64,000 nt of DNA. Origin: Apostichopus japonicus (lineage: Eukaryota > Echinodermata > Holothuroidea > Aspidochirotida > Stichopodidae). Shown in pieces: positions 60,553 through 64,000 of this stretch. The notes under the pieces were generated by a model. It had not been told where the DNA came from, searched no databases, and saw nothing but the letters and a program-made list of their open reading frames with translations. The position numbers and the translations under genes were made by a program. The stretch lies in contig NC_092561.1 in NCBI RefSeq assembly GCF_037975245.1, forward strand, positions 9,547,001 to 9,611,000, given 5' to 3'. Numbering within the stretch: the first letter of the stretch is position 1; each line of letters opens with the position of its first letter.

Positions 60553-60814
60553 CAGGCGCATAGCCAAGGGGAGCATATTTGTTTTGTTTGTTTTTATGAT
60601 ATCGCTAGTAATTTCAAAAGAGAAAAAGCTAAGATGCAACTTACAAGGCCTAGGAAGTGCCATTTCCAGCGATCTGGGAGGCATTTTCAGCCAAAATTTT
60701 CGCGCCAACTCATGGTGGCGCTACGCTTAGATAGTTTGCAATGCCGTATCTACGGCTCTGATAGTTTGCCTACAGTTTCGCCCCTCCCTTGGCAAATTCC
60801 TCGCTATGTGCTTG
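60553..60814. mobile_element. hAT-like MITE, 262 bp
   Basis: The ends CAGGCGCATAGC / GCTATGTGCTTG match 10 of 12 as inverted repeats, and the 8-bp target duplication CCTGGCAC is perfect (60545-60552, 60815-60822). The interior shares the AAGTGCCATTTCCAG...GGTGGCGCT core with the element at 29.8-31.0 kb. Confidence 0.88.
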
Positions 60815-61147
60815 CCTGGCACCTTGAAGAAACATGAAAACTGTCGGAGAAAAATATGCCTTATCACTTATTATATATTGCAACAAAGTGTTAAACTCAA
60901 TAAAACACACACAGAAGACATACATCAGTTAAGTAGGTGTGCACAAGCACTTCACTGAATTTCGAATTTTAATGGATGTAATATGAGAAAGACAAAGGAG
61001 AAAAACCCTATCCTAATAAAATATTAAGGATGGGAGAAACGTCCTTTGAGAATCCAGAAGATGCATGATGTACAGGTAAGTGCAACAAAAGTTGAACAGT
61101 TTTCATAGTGTATAATCTGCTCTCCCTCACATCATTTCCATGTAAAC

Positions 61148-61663
61148 CAGAGGTTCCCTAACTGGGGTGCATGAACCCGCAGGGGTGCGTAAGTCCATCC
61201 CAGGGGGTTCGTGAGACGTTTCTGAAAGTCAAAACTAGAGTACTTTTTGTTGAACTAAAATCTGATATATAATTTAGTAATGTACAAAAGTCGTACCTAT
61301 CGACAAACTCTTTTCGCGTTCCATACGCATATGTTGCCATAGTAGTACCGTACCGTGCATGTGATAAATAACTGAATTATGAAACAGACACAGGATGCAT
61401 GACTTTGGTGAAGTTGATGTACGCATGACAGTACGTTGTAAAGATAAAGAGCTGATCTGATCTTGAAGTTTCCAAATAAATATTTGTTTATCTCTTGTTT
61501 TTTCATTACAATATTCATGCATTACACTACGAACTTGATCTTTTACGAACCACTGTTATGAGTATTAAGAATGACCCAGATCATGTCTCGAAAAGTTGGG
61601 GGTTCGTGGACAACTCTGGCATCCACAAGGGGTTCGTGGGAGGATAAAGTTAGGCAAACCCTG
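61148..61663. mobile_element. hAT-like non-autonomous element, 516 bp
   Basis: The left end is CAGAGGTTCCCTAACTGGGG and the right end, read on the other strand, is CAGGGTTTGCCTAACTTTAT. The target duplication ATGTAAAC / ATCTAAAC matches 7 of 8. GGGGTTCGTG-type sequence near both ends extends the inverted similarity. There is no transposase ORF. Confidence 0.8.
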
Positions 61664-64000
61664 ATCTAAACTATACTTTGTGATTGGTCAAGTATATTCA
61701 ACTGGGTGGTATTATAGTCGTTGCTAACACTTCATTCAAAATTTCATCAGGATCAGGGTATGAAAATGATGATTCATCCGTTACTGAATATTTTACCAAT
61801 TAGTATACACTCCGTTGTGAAGTAGCCTTCCATGTTACATACAGCTGTTTTCATTTTATAGTTAAGTGTGTGCGCAAAGTGTGTGAATTTACATCGTTTC
61901 AAATAGTGTGTTGGCTTTTCAATGAATGATGCACTATACATTTTCTATCCACAACAAGTGATATGTCAATTTTATTGATTGTAAAACCCTAGCTTAATAT
62001 GTTTATTTTCAATGTTTTGGGCCGGAGCTCATATTTTCCCTTGTAAACTTCTCCAATTTGGGGTTTACTTTAGAGGTGGCCTTGCAAGGTTTTAGCTATC
62101 ACACCATTTAAAAGTGGAGTGTGTACAGCCAGAAATCTATACAATTCATGCAGTGCTCTAAGTGTCACAAGTTTTGCGTTGCTAAGGGAAAACAACTCGT
62201 GTTGTCCATTTGCTTCTCTTGTCTATGTATATTGTGTGCAGTCTTGAAAAGCTACGTGCCTAACAGTTGCCGTTTCGATTCTTTGAGAGAAATTACTCCA
62301 AATGGCCGGTTTTGGTGTTGACAATTGCGATAAACATTGGAAAAAATATACCACTAAGCAAGATTCCATTGTTTGCGTAGCTTCGCTAGGAATTGTGATC
62401 TATAGCTATGAGATCAGACATATTAATGTTAAGTACAAATTCAAGGAGTATTTATAAAATTTAAGTACTACAGTGTAACACGTCACATGACCCTCTTTAG
62501 TTGGTTTAGTATTTATTTATTGATATTGCACGTCTCCTCCAACATGCGTCACATTTGCCGAGCTCAATGGTTGGTACGCTTTCCATACCATGTAGGACTA
62601 TACCATTTGGTAATAAGTTGGCATACGTAAGGGATCTCAGTCGTTTTCTCAAACATGATTGGTACTATATAGATTTATTGGTAAATATTACTAGACACAT
62701 AAAGAGGTGGTTTAAAATTGTTAATATCACCCGACTACCAACACGACGCACAACATACAACGTTCAGTATAACGACTGTGAGATTCTACACAAATACGAT
62801 ACAGACGAAACAAATGTTAGAAACACCCCTCTCGTAATAGTGGAATATGCCGGTAGACATGAAAAGTTGATCCCACTTTCTTACCGTGTCCTCATTGACA
62901 TAGTCGGTCCAGGTTAAATTGTAATCCAATGACTGCTCGATTACTACTACCAAACCTAAAGTTAATAAGTCTAGGCCCAAATTATAGCACGCTTTAATTG
63001 TTAGAAGTTTTCAAAAAATACTTTCCTTCAGGTCTTTACTCTCGAAATTGTTCTCAGACATTTTTAAGGAACACACAAGATGACTGAATGTCCCAATGAG
63101 GTAAATCTCCTCGAAGGTATCATAAAAAACAGTTTAAAAATTTTGACCAAAGGTGACCATAATGATTTGAATATCTAGCATATTTGGGCCAATACAACAT
63201 ACCTTTAAGACTAGTGTGACGTTATATGGCAATGGCATGCAGGTTTCTGAGTCTGTACCCGGCATTGGTTTCCAGCATATATTGTTATCTATACTATTAT
63301 ACTCGGCCTGGTGGATTTGTACTCAGATTTTCAATAGAAGAATAGTAACAAATTCAAAAGTTTGTAATCTTTAGTCATGCTTAAAGTCTTGAACTCCTGC
63401 TAACGTGCTCCTTTTTCAAGTATTTCAATTGGCAATTGGTTTGTATTCCTCAATCTAAACGGTTGAATTGTTGGGAAAAGGAATGAATTAACGTCAACCC
63501 AGGGGTGTCGATCCGTTTATTGGACTGGAAGAGTAAGCTTACATGAATGCACATACACTTGATCAGAACCATACACAAATTGAATGTAAGATGTATCTCC
63601 TTCTACTCCCCACCCTACTCCCCTACCCACAAATGAGTCCAGTGTTGTAGGATGTAACGGGTACTTCAGGGGGGCAGGAGGTAGAAAACTGCATGGTGGC
63701 CAGTTTGGGAATCTTCCCAAGAAGAATTTACATTTGTAGATGCTACTGTGGCCCAGGCGGATTAGCTTATCTCAGCATTTTGACTACTTTATCTGAAACT
63801 TTAGCCCTTGTCCTTAACGTTTTGACAGTTTTTCGGAATCTCATCTTTTTTTCCCTCTAAATTACATCCTACAATTAAACCGAAATTGCTCATTTTTATC
63901 CCAAAGTTTTATTATTTCAGTTTTCAAATGTCCATTTCTTACACTTTTTTCTCAGGCTAGATGACAAGTCACTTGTCATTTAGCCTTTGAAGAAGATCCT

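Larger units (their letters stand above)
60021..64000. other. Intergenic, hAT-like elements, no gene recognised
   Basis: Apart from the elements at 60,553 and 61,148 there is a C-rich tract (60069-60110), a (TA)n tract at 60370 and one non-repetitive open frame of 120 codons at 62,555-62,917 that I cannot assign. The sequence ends without a feature. Confidence 0.45.

Overview
This window is from an animal nuclear genome. It is AT-rich, intron-rich, full of simple repeats and short DNA transposons, and has no operons or bacterial-type gene packing. The one clear gene codes for a neuron navigator (NAV / unc-53 / steerin family). Its protein reads very close to the vertebrate NAV2/NAV3 C-terminus. 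That similarity, together with tRNA-derived SINEs, many hAT-like MITEs and long G or C homopolymers, suggests a marine invertebrate deuterostome. An echinoderm is my best guess, but it is a guess.

Layout. Positions 1-34,400 hold no large coding exon. This stretch is probably intron or upstream sequence of the same gene, carrying repeats, a SINE at 17.25-17.49 kb, nested hAT-like elements at 29.5-31.0 kb, and a possible alternative first coding exon at 11,072-11,128. A second possible first or internal coding exon lies at 34,407-34,586. From 37,256 to 55,667, sixteen exons on the + strand join in frame (2,346 nt, 781 codons plus stop). They encode the coiled coils, a lysine-rich linker, the AAA-type ATPase domain (Walker A at about 48.18 kb, Walker B at about 49.55 kb) and the conserved C-terminal tail. 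The large serine-rich and N-terminal exons of a full-length navigator are not seen and probably lie 5' of the window. From 55,668 to about 59,660 is a probable long 3' UTR, ending near an AATAAA at 59,633. The rest is intergenic sequence with more hAT-like MITEs.

The most notable observations are these. (1) The end of the Walker A exon plus its splice donor has been amplified into a 20-copy, 28-bp tandem array inside the next intron, giving a ladder of decoy donors. (2) There is a second, duplicated version of the last coding exon, 2 kb upstream of the first. (3) A TTAA-flanked MITE containing a 17-bp perfect hairpin sits inside a 42-bp minisatellite. (4) At least five other MITE-like elements have recognisable terminal inverted repeats, most with 8-bp target duplications, and one of them is composite and nested. 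No transposase, viral, CRISPR, rRNA or complete functional tRNA gene is supported.
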